From positions 27,268 to 91,267 of the forward strand of contig JAADIP010000042.1 of assembly GCA_013151275.1 (NCBI GenBank): a stretch of 64,000 nt of DNA, read 5' to 3'. Origin of the DNA: Calditrichota bacterium (GTDB lineage: Bacteria > Calditrichota > Calditrichia > Calditrichales > Calditrichaceae). This document shows positions 54,331 to 61,895 of this stretch, one piece after another; the first letter of the stretch is position 1; the number at the start of each line of letters is the position of its first letter. A program made the translations under genes and the position numbers. The notes under the pieces are model-generated. The model had not been told where the DNA came from. It was given only the letters and a program-made list of their open reading frames with translations, and made no database searches.

Positions 54331-55179
54331 ATGGAACGAAAAAATATCTCAGTTTTTGCATTTGTTTTGGTTTTGTTTTTTTCAATCCTCATTACAGGAG
54401 GTTGTTCTTCAATGAATCGATTAGTCAAAAAAGAAGTAAACGAAATTTTTCAGAATGCCGCAGTGTCCAAAGAAGTTATTAAGTCGGAAGACATAGCGGG
54501 ACTACCCGAACCCGTACGGCGCTGGCTGAAATATTCGAATATCATCGGGAAGGAAAGAATCCGGGTTGTCCGGTTAAAACAAAAGGGATTTTTCAGAACA
54601 GGTCCGGACAAAAAGTGGATGCCGTTTGATGCCAGAGAATATTACACAACCGATCCGCCGGCTTTTATCTGGTCTGCAACCGTCAGGATGGCGCCCTTAG
54701 TTCCTTTAAAAGTAAGAGACAAATACGCTGAGGGAAAAGGCAAAATGCAGGTAAAGCTCCTGGGCTTATTCTCTGTTGTCGATGAAACGGGAGACGAGAT
54801 TGATCAGGGCGCCATGGTGCGCTATTTAAACGAAATGATGTGGTTTCCGTCCGCCGCATTAAATGATTACATCAAGTGGGAGCCCGTTGACGACAACTCG
54901 GCTAAAGCGACCATGAGTTATCAGGGAGTAACCGCCTCGGCGATCTTCTATTTCGATGAAGAGGGTAAAGTCACCAATATGATCGCAGAACGAGCCATGT
55001 ACGAAGACAACGCCTTTGTTTTCAAAAAATGGTCAACACCTATTACGGAACACGGAGAGCTCAACGGCATCCGAATCCCTGTTAAAGGCGAGGGCGTTTG
55101 GCTTTTGGAATCCGGCGATTTCTCCTACATCCGGCTGGAAGTCACGGACATTGAATATAATGTTCCTTCCCTGTATTAA
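54331..55179 (+). CDS. Lipoprotein, DUF6544/DUF6920-like
   Basis: 282-aa lipoprotein: signal 'SVFAFVLVLFFSILITGGC' with a lipobox ending at Cys (LITGGC). The body matches my memory of the DUF6544 family: 'LPEPVRRWLKYSNIIGKERI', 'VRLKQKGFFRTGPDKKWMPF', 'EYYTTDPPAFIWSATVRMAP' and 'YLNEMMWFPSAALNDYI'. The function is unknown. It is probably anchored in a membrane facing the periplasm and is the first gene after marR. Confidence 0.75.
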   Translation: MERKNISVFAFVLVLFFSILITGGCSSMNRLVKKEVNEIFQNAAVSKEVIKSEDIAGLPEPVRRWLKYSNIIGKERIRVVRLKQKGFFRTGPDKKWMPFDAREYYTTDPPAFIWSATVRMAPLVPLKVRDKYAEGKGKMQVKLLGLFSVVDETGDEIDQGAMVRYLNEMMWFPSAALNDYIKWEPVDDNSAKATMSYQGVTASAIFYFDEEGKVTNMIAERAMYEDNAFVFKKWSTPITEHGELNGIRIPVKGEGVWLLESGDFSYIRLEVTDIEYNVPSLY

Positions 55180-55192
55180 AAGGAGTCTTTAA

Positions 55193-55891
55193 ATGACGCG
55201 CAAATACTTATCTTTGATTATTCCGTTTTTTGTAATAATAAGCTGCGGCAGCACAAAAAATTCTCTGGTAATAGATACCGATGCTTCAACCGTTTCTGTT
55301 CTTGCCGGAGTTTCAGCCGGCGGGCTTGTGGAAAATACGTCAATGTCCGGGATTTCCGGCAGTTCCGATATTGACGCTATCACCGGAGCAACGAACAAAT
55401 CTTACAATGCCGGTATTCATTATGAAATGAATATCAACGGGCACAGGCTCGAAACAGGATTGGATTACATAGGTTTTGATCAAGCCGTGGAATATGATAT
55501 GCCCTCTTTTTCTGTTAACGGAAAAAGAACGTTCCGATTTTATCAATTGAGGGTGCCGGTTACGTATAACCTGGGATTCTTCAGGAACAGCCGGAACTTT
55601 CCGCGGTTTGTTCTGAAGGCAGGATTCTCCGTCGGATACACCTTTTCCAAATCAATTACCGATTATGGCAGCCTCCCCGATTACAAATTCACCGGCTGGG
55701 ATTATGGTCCTACTTTGGGCGTTTCTTTTTACCCGATTCAACTTAGTCGGGGTTACAGAATAGGCGTTTATCTGGACTTATACCGGGGCAGTCAAATTTA
55801 TGAAGATGCGTATCACCGGGCTGAAGGCATCGGCGGACAGAGTTTTGTTAAATTCGGGCTTGTCCTGCAGCCGTTAAATTTAAAATTATGA
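55193..55891 (+). CDS. Outer-membrane beta-barrel lipoprotein, unknown family
   Basis: 232-aa protein with an N-terminal signal ending in a lipobox-like 'FVIISCGS'. The rest alternates polar and hydrophobic residues with aromatic girdles ('HRLETGLDYIGFDQAVEYDM', 'FVLKAGFSVGYTFSKSI', 'GYRIGVYLDLYRGSQIYEDA') and ends in 'FVKFGLVLQPLNLKL', as expected for an 8-10-strand porin-like barrel. The specific function is not recognisable. AAGGAG precedes the ATG; the gap to the DUF6544-like gene is 13 bp. Confidence 0.7.
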   Translation: MTRKYLSLIIPFFVIISCGSTKNSLVIDTDASTVSVLAGVSAGGLVENTSMSGISGSSDIDAITGATNKSYNAGIHYEMNINGHRLETGLDYIGFDQAVEYDMPSFSVNGKRTFRFYQLRVPVTYNLGFFRNSRNFPRFVLKAGFSVGYTFSKSITDYGSLPDYKFTGWDYGPTLGVSFYPIQLSRGYRIGVYLDLYRGSQIYEDAYHRAEGIGGQSFVKFGLVLQPLNLKL

Positions 55892-56195
55892 AAAGATAAA
55901 ATATTTTTGCGGGAATTATTCGTAATTCCGACTGCGCCAGCCGGGGCAATCCATTTAAAAATAGCCATATCCAAAGAGGATAATGTGCTTATCGCTCAGC
56001 CAGCGGGACGCCCCCCGATCCCGTTAGAGCCGAACAAACGGCACTGCTCCGGCTGGTTTAATATTAAAGTTTGCACAGGAAGAAAATAAGATTATGTCGG
56101 TGACCATGAGTTGACTGAAGAACAATAATTACATTACATTCCGATATAATAAAAAAATTAGCAATGCCGGGAAAAATTTTAAAGAGGAATAAAAG
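55892..56195. repeat. 304-bp gap with a 12-bp imperfect inverted repeat enclosing 96 bp
   Basis: No convincing gene. An inverted repeat CCAGCCGGGGCA (55937-55948) / TGCTCCGGCTGG (56045-56056) with one mismatch flanks 96 bp that include a small CGGGA/TCCCG hairpin. A 60-codon frame across it has no family resemblance. This may be a remnant of a small mobile element or a structured RNA. Confidence 0.4.
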
Positions 56196-56537
56196 ATGAA
56201 GATTGTGTTTGTAATTATAATTGCGTTTCACGGACTAATCCATTTGTTAGGGTTTGTCAAAGCTTTTGAATTGTCCGAAATAAAAGAGCTGACACAACCC
56301 GTTTCAAAGCCGTTCGGAGTATTGTGGCTGGTGGCTTTTCTACTGCTTATTGCCACCGCTTTGCTCTTTGCCCTTAAAAATAATTATTGGTGGGAGTTGG
56401 GCATAATCGCCGTCCTGATTTCGCAGATGCTGGTTGTTATTTTCTGGCGCGACGCCAAATTCGGGACAATTCCCAATATTATTATTCTTTTGGTGAGTAT
56501 TAATTCCTACGCCAACTACATTTTGATGGCGGATTAG
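56196..56537 (+). CDS. Small integral membrane protein
   Basis: 113 aa with about four hydrophobic segments ('VFVIIIAFHGLIHLLGFV', 'FGVLWLVAFLLLIATALLFA', 'WELGIIAVLISQMLVVIFW', 'IPNIIILLVSINSYANYI'). The opening 'HGLIHLLGFVKAFELSEIKE' resembles, from memory, the N-terminal membrane part of longer DUF6544 proteins in Bacteroidota, which would link it to the lipoprotein at 54331. Function unknown. AAGAGGAA precedes the ATG. Confidence 0.72.
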   Translation: MKIVFVIIIAFHGLIHLLGFVKAFELSEIKELTQPVSKPFGVLWLVAFLLLIATALLFALKNNYWWELGIIAVLISQMLVVIFWRDAKFGTIPNIIILLVSINSYANYILMAD

Positions 56538-56708
56538 ATGTAAGATGACTGTTCTGATACGCACCGCTTATCTATATTTATTGAAATAATTTTAGCTATT
56601 GACCAAAATTGACCGGAAAAAAATCTTGCAGGAATAACAGCCCATTTAATCGGTTACAAAACGGACCAAATAAATTTCCGGCGTTCGGAAAAAGGATCGG
56701 AGTAAAAC

Positions 56709-57074
56709 ATGAAATACCATCACATCGGGATACCCACCGACAAAAAGCTGAAAGATGAAATACATCTGAAGCATTTAAAGATGTACGTCAGCGGTTTCGG
56801 GGAAAATCCGTACGGAGTGGAGTGGATCAGATTCGAGGAGGACGCTCCCTATCCGGAGATCGTCAAAACGATTCCTCACGTGGCGTTTGAGGTTGACGAT
56901 CTGGAAGACGCCATAAAAGGAAAGAATGTGATTATTCCGCCCAACAGTCCGGCGCCGGGAGTGCTTGTGGCGTTTATTGAAGACAACGGCGCTCCGATAG
57001 AGTTTCTTCAAATTGACAGAACGGCGGCAAAAGCGCCCGACGCCGCTCATAATCACACCATTAACGATGATTAA
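56709..57074 (+). CDS. VOC/glyoxalase-fold protein
   Basis: 121-aa single-domain protein of the vicinal-oxygen-chelate fold. 'YHHIGIPTDK' gives the first metal-type His, 'TIPHVAFEVDDLEDAIKG' the second, and 'VAFIEDNGAPIEFLQID' the terminal Glu. It is shorter than typical glyoxalase I. Substrate unknown. It lies 13 bp before an SDR gene and is probably co-transcribed with it. Confidence 0.82.
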   Translation: MKYHHIGIPTDKKLKDEIHLKHLKMYVSGFGENPYGVEWIRFEEDAPYPEIVKTIPHVAFEVDDLEDAIKGKNVIIPPNSPAPGVLVAFIEDNGAPIEFLQIDRTAAKAPDAAHNHTINDD

Positions 57075-57087
57075 GGGGGGAAAGAAT

Positions 57088-58041
57088 ATGCAAACAATAT
57101 TGGGCTCGGGCGGAGCCATCGGAACGGAGCTGGCAAAAGCGCTTAAAAAGTTTACCGATGAAATCAGATTGGTAAGCCGTAACCCCAAAAAGGTCAATCC
57201 CACAGACGAACTTATGTCGGCAGACCTGTTAAACGAAGCCGATGTTCGGAAAGCCGTTCAAGGCTCGTCCGTGGTTTACGTTACGGTTGGGTTTCCTTAC
57301 AGCGCAAAGGTGTGGAAGAAGAGCTGGCTGAAACTTATGAGCCATGTAATTAAGGCTTGTGCGGAATACGGCTGCAAACTGGTTTTCTTCGATAATATCT
57401 ATATGTACGACCCCGATCATTTGAACGGGATGACCGAAGAAACACCGGTGAACCCGCCGAGCAAAAAGGGCAAAATCCGGGCTGAAGTAGCCGATATGAT
57501 TATGGACGCGGTAAGAAAAGGCGAACTAACGGCTTTGATCGCGCGGTCGGCTGACTTTTACGGTCCGGGAATCAAAAATACCAGCGTGCTTACGGAAACG
57601 GTTTTTAATCCCCTGAGCAAAGGGAAAAAGGCGATGTGGCTGGGTTCGGTCAATTTCAAGCATTCCTTTACTTACACTCCCGATGCCGGAGTTGCAACCG
57701 CGCTGCTGGGAAATACCGAAGACGCATACAACGAGGTCTGGCATTTACCCACAGCGCCGGATCCGTTTACCGGTAAAGAATGGATAGAGGCAATCGCCGA
57801 AGAAATGGGCGTAAAACCCAAATATCAGGTAGTGTCGAAATTTCTTGTGAGAATTGTCGGATTGTTCGTGCCCGTTATGAGAGAGACGGTTGAGATGATG
57901 TATCAATACGACAGGGATTATGTTTTTGACAGCTCGAAATTTGAAAAACGTTTTGATTTTAAACCGACGCCCTACATCGACGGAATCAGGGAAATCGTTA
58001 AAGCGGACTATAATTCGATAATTACTCAAAAAAACAGATGA
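57088..58041 (+). CDS. NAD(P)-dependent epimerase/SDR-like oxidoreductase
   Basis: 317 aa from the ATG at 57088, which follows GGGGGGAAAG. The Rossmann motif 'QTILGSGGAIGTELAKAL' starts the protein; 'VVYVTVGFPYSAKVWKKSW' and 'VFFDNIYMYDPDHLNGMTEE' correspond to the active-site region (Tyr present, the usual YxxxK spacing altered). 'LIARSADFYGPG' is typical of the atypical SDR subgroup. Substrate unknown. Confidence 0.85.
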   Translation: MQTILGSGGAIGTELAKALKKFTDEIRLVSRNPKKVNPTDELMSADLLNEADVRKAVQGSSVVYVTVGFPYSAKVWKKSWLKLMSHVIKACAEYGCKLVFFDNIYMYDPDHLNGMTEETPVNPPSKKGKIRAEVADMIMDAVRKGELTALIARSADFYGPGIKNTSVLTETVFNPLSKGKKAMWLGSVNFKHSFTYTPDAGVATALLGNTEDAYNEVWHLPTAPDPFTGKEWIEAIAEEMGVKPKYQVVSKFLVRIVGLFVPVMRETVEMMYQYDRDYVFDSSKFEKRFDFKPTPYIDGIREIVKADYNSIITQKNR

Positions 58042-58123
58042 CATTAAAGCCGCGACTTAAAGACGAACTTTTTACCAAAATATTCAATGCTAAAATGAAG
58101 CGTGATGTAAAAACGGAGATTAG

Positions 58124-59203
58124 ATGAAAAAGATTTTAATCCTTATTCTGATAAGTTTTGTGACAATTGATCTCGCCGACGCCTGTACGACTTTTGTGAT
58201 GCGGGATTCGACAAATTTGATTTTTGGCAGGAATTACGATTTTGATCTGGGCTCCGGCTTTATCGTTATTAATAAAAGAGGAGTTGAGAAACGGGCAATT
58301 GCGGTTTCTGCGTGCGAACCGGCAAAATGGATTTCCGAATACGGAAGTATCACCTTTAATCAGGTCGGGATTGACGCGCCCATGGGCGGAATGAACGAAA
58401 AGGGATTGGTGATTGCGCAAATGGCGCTGCCCGAAAGCGAATATCCCAGGCAGGACGATAAACCGATACTTAATCAGTTCGAGTGGATACAATATCAGCT
58501 CGACAAGTCTGCTTCGTTGGCGGAAGTAATCGAAAACAGCAAAAAAATTCAAATTGTCCCTGTCGCCATTCCCGTGCATTATTTGATTTGTGACAGCGCA
58601 GGCAATATGGGCGTTGCGGAATTTTTAAACGGCAGGTTCGTCGTTTATCGGGGAAAAGATGCAACAATTTCGGTTTGCAGTAACATGAGCTACGGACAGT
58701 CAAAAAAAGCGGCGGAAGATTATGAAGGATTCGGAGGACAAAAACCCGTTCCGGAAAAATGGGAAAATATCCCGGACATCATTGCCATAGCCGCTTCAAA
58801 GATAGATCGATTCAAAAAAATGAAAATCGAAAATCCGGTCGATTATGGTTTTGAAATACTATCCGCAGTTGGTTCGCCGACACGAACGCAGTGGAGCGTT
58901 GTTTATGATATCGAAAACAGGCGCATTCATTTTAAAACCCTCGGTAATAAAACTATTCGAACCATCGGTTTAGAGAATTTGGATTATTCGTGCGATAGCG
59001 GCGTAAGTGTATTTAACCTGCAAAATAAGAGCGCAGAAACGGATATTACGGGGCAGTTCGTCAATCTGACAAAAGAAAATTACTTTGACTACAAAAAAAA
59101 TCTGATGAACTGGTTTAAAGCGAACGTTCCCGGCTTTCCCGACATTCCGGATAAGGCGATTGAAGCGGAAGCGGAATACGCATTTAACAGAAGATGTAAA
59201 TAA
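58124..59203 (+). CDS. Linear amide C-N hydrolase (choloylglycine hydrolase family), exported
   Basis: 359-aa Ntn-hydrolase of the bile-salt hydrolase/penicillin V acylase family. The signal peptide 'KKILILILISFVTIDLADA' is followed directly by Cys21 in 'CTTFVMRDSTNLIFGRNYDF', so cleavage would expose the nucleophilic N-terminal cysteine. The family Arg and Asp are in the same stretch; 'PMGGMNEKGLVIAQMALPES' and 'SNMSYGQSKK' follow. The likely action is hydrolysis of an amide such as an acyl-homoserine lactone, penicillin V or an N-acyl amino acid; the real substrate is unknown. Confidence 0.88.
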   Translation: MKKILILILISFVTIDLADACTTFVMRDSTNLIFGRNYDFDLGSGFIVINKRGVEKRAIAVSACEPAKWISEYGSITFNQVGIDAPMGGMNEKGLVIAQMALPESEYPRQDDKPILNQFEWIQYQLDKSASLAEVIENSKKIQIVPVAIPVHYLICDSAGNMGVAEFLNGRFVVYRGKDATISVCSNMSYGQSKKAAEDYEGFGGQKPVPEKWENIPDIIAIAASKIDRFKKMKIENPVDYGFEILSAVGSPTRTQWSVVYDIENRRIHFKTLGNKTIRTIGLENLDYSCDSGVSVFNLQNKSAETDITGQFVNLTKENYFDYKKNLMNWFKANVPGFPDIPDKAIEAEAEYAFNRRCK

Positions 59204-59515
59204 TAAACGCCGCAGATATCGGCTTGAGAAGGACAAAAAAGACTAAGCGGTTCCGCGCGGCGTAGAACATTTCCGAATAGTTGAGAAGCTGCGCGGAGGC
59301 AGTCGGAATTTTGTGCGTTGAATTCAATTTCAAAAAAAATGAATCATATTAAAAAATTTCCCGTAAAGAAAAAAAGCGGTTCTTACAGCCGTAATTCACA
59401 GAGGTAAAATCGCCTGATTTGTTGAATCAGGGAGTCAATTCATAAAAGTTTTATTTTCATATTGGATCCATTTGAGTAAATCAAAATAACGAATCGAATA
59501 TGCAGGGAAATTTCA
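59204..59515. other. 312-bp intergenic region, nothing clear
   Basis: No plausible gene. It contains GCAGTCGGAATT (about 59300-59311), whose reverse complement also occurs at 55924-55935, and a weak 7-bp stem CCTGATT/AATCAGG at 59413-59431 without a T tract. It probably holds the promoter of the S8 peptidase gene, but no boxes can be assigned. Confidence 0.35.
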
Positions 59516-60883
59516 ATGACAAACAAGAAGAGCATACCGTTTATTTTATTTCTGATTTTGTTTCCGATTAACGCCCTTCTTTTTGGGCAGGTATTAAAAT
59601 CAAATCAAAACAGCGAATTATTGCTCAAATTGAAGAAGGCGGCGCAATCCGGAGAAATTCAATACAAGCTGACCGAACCGTACGAAATCAAACGGTTATT
59701 GGGCAAGCCTCAAAAAGAAAGCGTTAAAAGAGACGGCGGTTTGGATATTCTTGAATACGTTTATCCTGACGTTAAAATTATTTTCGGAAAGCAACGGATT
59801 GACAAAGACGCGCTGTTTACGCTTTTGCACCTGAAAATAAAGGATAAAGCCGTAGATATCGGTCGCGATAAAAAGCTGGTATTGAGAAGCAACCGCGATC
59901 TTAAAAAACTGGACCGTTTTTGGGGCTTTCAAAGCGTTTCGTTAAAAAATCTGGATTTAAAAAATGAAGCCGACCTGTTGGCAGCCATGCCGTTTAATTC
60001 GAATACCGAATGGCCCCCTCCCGATAAGCTTCCCGCCGGGTTTAATCCCCGACAATTGCTGAAGGAAGGAAAGAATCCCGGTTTGGGCATCCGCTCTTTG
60101 CACGCGGAAGGGATTACCGGAAAGGGCGTCGGAATAGCCGTTCTGGATCAGCCTTTGCTCCTTGGGCACGCGGAATACGTTTCGCGTCTTATCCGCTATG
60201 ACGCGACCGGTCTTGCCGGATTTCCGCCTCAGATGCACGGCTCGCCTGTTTCATCCGTTGCCGTGGGAAAAGACATCGGCGTGGCGCCAGGAGCGACTCT
60301 TTCTTATTTTGCCGTGCCCATGTGGGAAAAAGATAATACGGGTTATATCCGCGCCTTCCGCCGTATTTTTGAGTTAAACCGTTCCTTGCCGGAAGACGAA
60401 AGGATTCGCGTGGTGAGTATCTCCGACGGCAGGTTCGCGGGCAAAAGAAGATACCGGGAATGGTTGAACGTGCTTAAAGAAGCGAATGAGAAAGGTATTT
60501 TTGTCGTGACGTGCGATACGAGTTTCATGAGATTCGGGACATTGAATTTAATTGAAGGTAAAGACCCCGATTTGCCCGAAAGTTACCGACCCGGCAGGTA
60601 CTGTTCCCAAAAGGATGAGTTAAGGATTCCGACAGGCAATAAAACCGTTGCCGGCTATGAAGGCGTGAACGTCTATACCTACGAAAGAGAAGGGGGCAGA
60701 AGCTGGGCTGCTCCCTACATCGCAGGATTGGCTGCTCTGGCTTTTCAGGTGAATCCAAAAATAACTCCCGAAAGGATAAAGGAGCTGCTGATTCAAACAG
60801 CCGTCCGGACATCCGCCGGTCCGGTGATTAATCCCGCAGGTTTTATTAACAGGGTTAAAGGGGAAATCAATGGCACAAACTAA
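59516..60883 (+). CDS. S8-family (subtilase-like) serine peptidase, exported
   Basis: 455 aa. Signal peptide 'IPFILFLILFPINALLFGQ', an N-terminal extension of about 170 residues of unknown fold, then the peptidase domain: catalytic Asp211 in 'VGIAVLDQPLLL', His241 in 'PQMHGSPVSSVAVG' and Ser396 in 'GGRSWAAPYIAGLAAL'. The oxyanion-hole Asn of subtilisin (AGN) is not found; the matching place reads 'GIFVVTCDTSFM'. This may be a trait of a subgroup, or the enzyme may be weak. It overlaps the next gene by 14 bp. Confidence 0.85.
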   Translation: MTNKKSIPFILFLILFPINALLFGQVLKSNQNSELLLKLKKAAQSGEIQYKLTEPYEIKRLLGKPQKESVKRDGGLDILEYVYPDVKIIFGKQRIDKDALFTLLHLKIKDKAVDIGRDKKLVLRSNRDLKKLDRFWGFQSVSLKNLDLKNEADLLAAMPFNSNTEWPPPDKLPAGFNPRQLLKEGKNPGLGIRSLHAEGITGKGVGIAVLDQPLLLGHAEYVSRLIRYDATGLAGFPPQMHGSPVSSVAVGKDIGVAPGATLSYFAVPMWEKDNTGYIRAFRRIFELNRSLPEDERIRVVSISDGRFAGKRRYREWLNVLKEANEKGIFVVTCDTSFMRFGTLNLIEGKDPDLPESYRPGRYCSQKDELRIPTGNKTVAGYEGVNVYTYEREGGRSWAAPYIAGLAALAFQVNPKITPERIKELLIQTAVRTSAGPVINPAGFINRVKGEINGTN

Positions 60884-61703
60884 ATTCGGATCCGCTTTTA
60901 TCCTTTCGGTCTTTGTAGCCGTTTTGTCGGTTATCGCTTCGGCGGGCGGACTTTTGATTGACGGGTTGTACAGGGATAATCTCTGGGCGAGGTCGCAATG
61001 GTACGGCAACGATCTGGTGACGCTTTTTGTGGCTGTTCCCGTTCTTGTGACTGCAATGATCCTTGGGAAGCGCGGTTCTCTGCGGGCGCAACTGGTCTGG
61101 TTTGGAATGTTGGACTATGCTCTTTACAATTACGCCTTTTATCTGTTCGGGGCGGCGTTTAACCGCTTTTTTCTGATCTACGCGGCGCTGTTTGCCCTTT
61201 CTCTTTTCGCTCTTATTTTCGCACTGGCTAATTTGAACGTCAACGAAACGGGTCGAAAATTCCGCGAAAAAACGCCCGTCAAATGGATAAGCGCTTACAT
61301 GTTTTTCTGGGCGTTCGGCATCGGCGGGCTGTGGATCGCTCAGTCGATAGCTTTTGCGATTACCGGTAAATTGCCGCAGGTGATCATCGAATCGAACCAT
61401 CCCACCAGCGTGGTATTCGCTTTGGACTTAACGCTGCTGACTCCCTTTCTGGTACTCGGCGCGATCTGGCTTTGGAAACGCAAACCCTGGGGATATGTAC
61501 TAAGCGTTATTTTAAACGTTAAAGGAGCGGTCTATGCTCTGGCGTTAATCGCCATGTCTGTTTACGCGGCTAAGGCGGATATTCCCGGCGCCTCGGCTTT
61601 GATACCGTTGTGGTCATTTTTTGCCGTTGCCTGCCTGATCGCTTCATGGCTCCTGCTCCGGAATTTGAAAAAATCGGACACTCCTTCAACTCTGCTTCGG
61701 TAA
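60870..61703 (+). CDS. Integral membrane protein, unknown family
   Basis: 277 aa with about eight hydrophobic segments, from 'FGSAFILSVFVAVLSVIASAG' to 'LWSFFAVACLIASWLLL'. 'VWFGMLDYALYNYAFYLFGA' and 'RKPWGYVLSVILNVKGAVYA' are the most distinctive stretches. I do not recognise the family. Its ATG follows AAAGGGGAAA and it overlaps the S8 peptidase gene by 14 bp, so the two are co-translated and may act together. Confidence 0.8.
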   Translation: MAQTKFGSAFILSVFVAVLSVIASAGGLLIDGLYRDNLWARSQWYGNDLVTLFVAVPVLVTAMILGKRGSLRAQLVWFGMLDYALYNYAFYLFGAAFNRFFLIYAALFALSLFALIFALANLNVNETGRKFREKTPVKWISAYMFFWAFGIGGLWIAQSIAFAITGKLPQVIIESNHPTSVVFALDLTLLTPFLVLGAIWLWKRKPWGYVLSVILNVKGAVYALALIAMSVYAAKADIPGASALIPLWSFFAVACLIASWLLLRNLKKSDTPSTLLR

Positions 61704-61743
61704 AATGATTTCATATCAGAAATCAGGACGTCCGACTTTATAA

Positions 61744-61834
61744 GGGCGAACGAATTATTCGCCCGAAATACTTATTATTTTGCCGGACATTTGCGGTTAC
61801 GTGATTCCTGCTTCGGCGGTGTTACGCAGGAATC
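61744..61834. repeat. Two adjacent hairpins between the membrane protein and serine hydrolase genes
   Basis: A 7-bp stem GGGCGAA/TTCGCCC (61744-61750 / 61758-61764) is followed by a 9-bp stem GATTCCTGC/GCAGGAATC (61803-61811 / 61826-61834). The first may end transcription of the 59516-61703 pair. The second resembles, from memory, the small interspersed 'ATTCCTGC' palindromes found in many bacterial genomes. Confidence 0.5.
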
Positions 61835-61895
61835 TTTAGGGATGTAAGTTTAAATTTTGCAGAACTCAAATTTTAAACAATAAGGAGAAATTAAC

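Noticed and set aside
55907..56089. 60-codon frame in the gap after the beta-barrel gene
   Set aside because: It runs across the inverted repeat, has no clear ribosome site and no recognisable motif.
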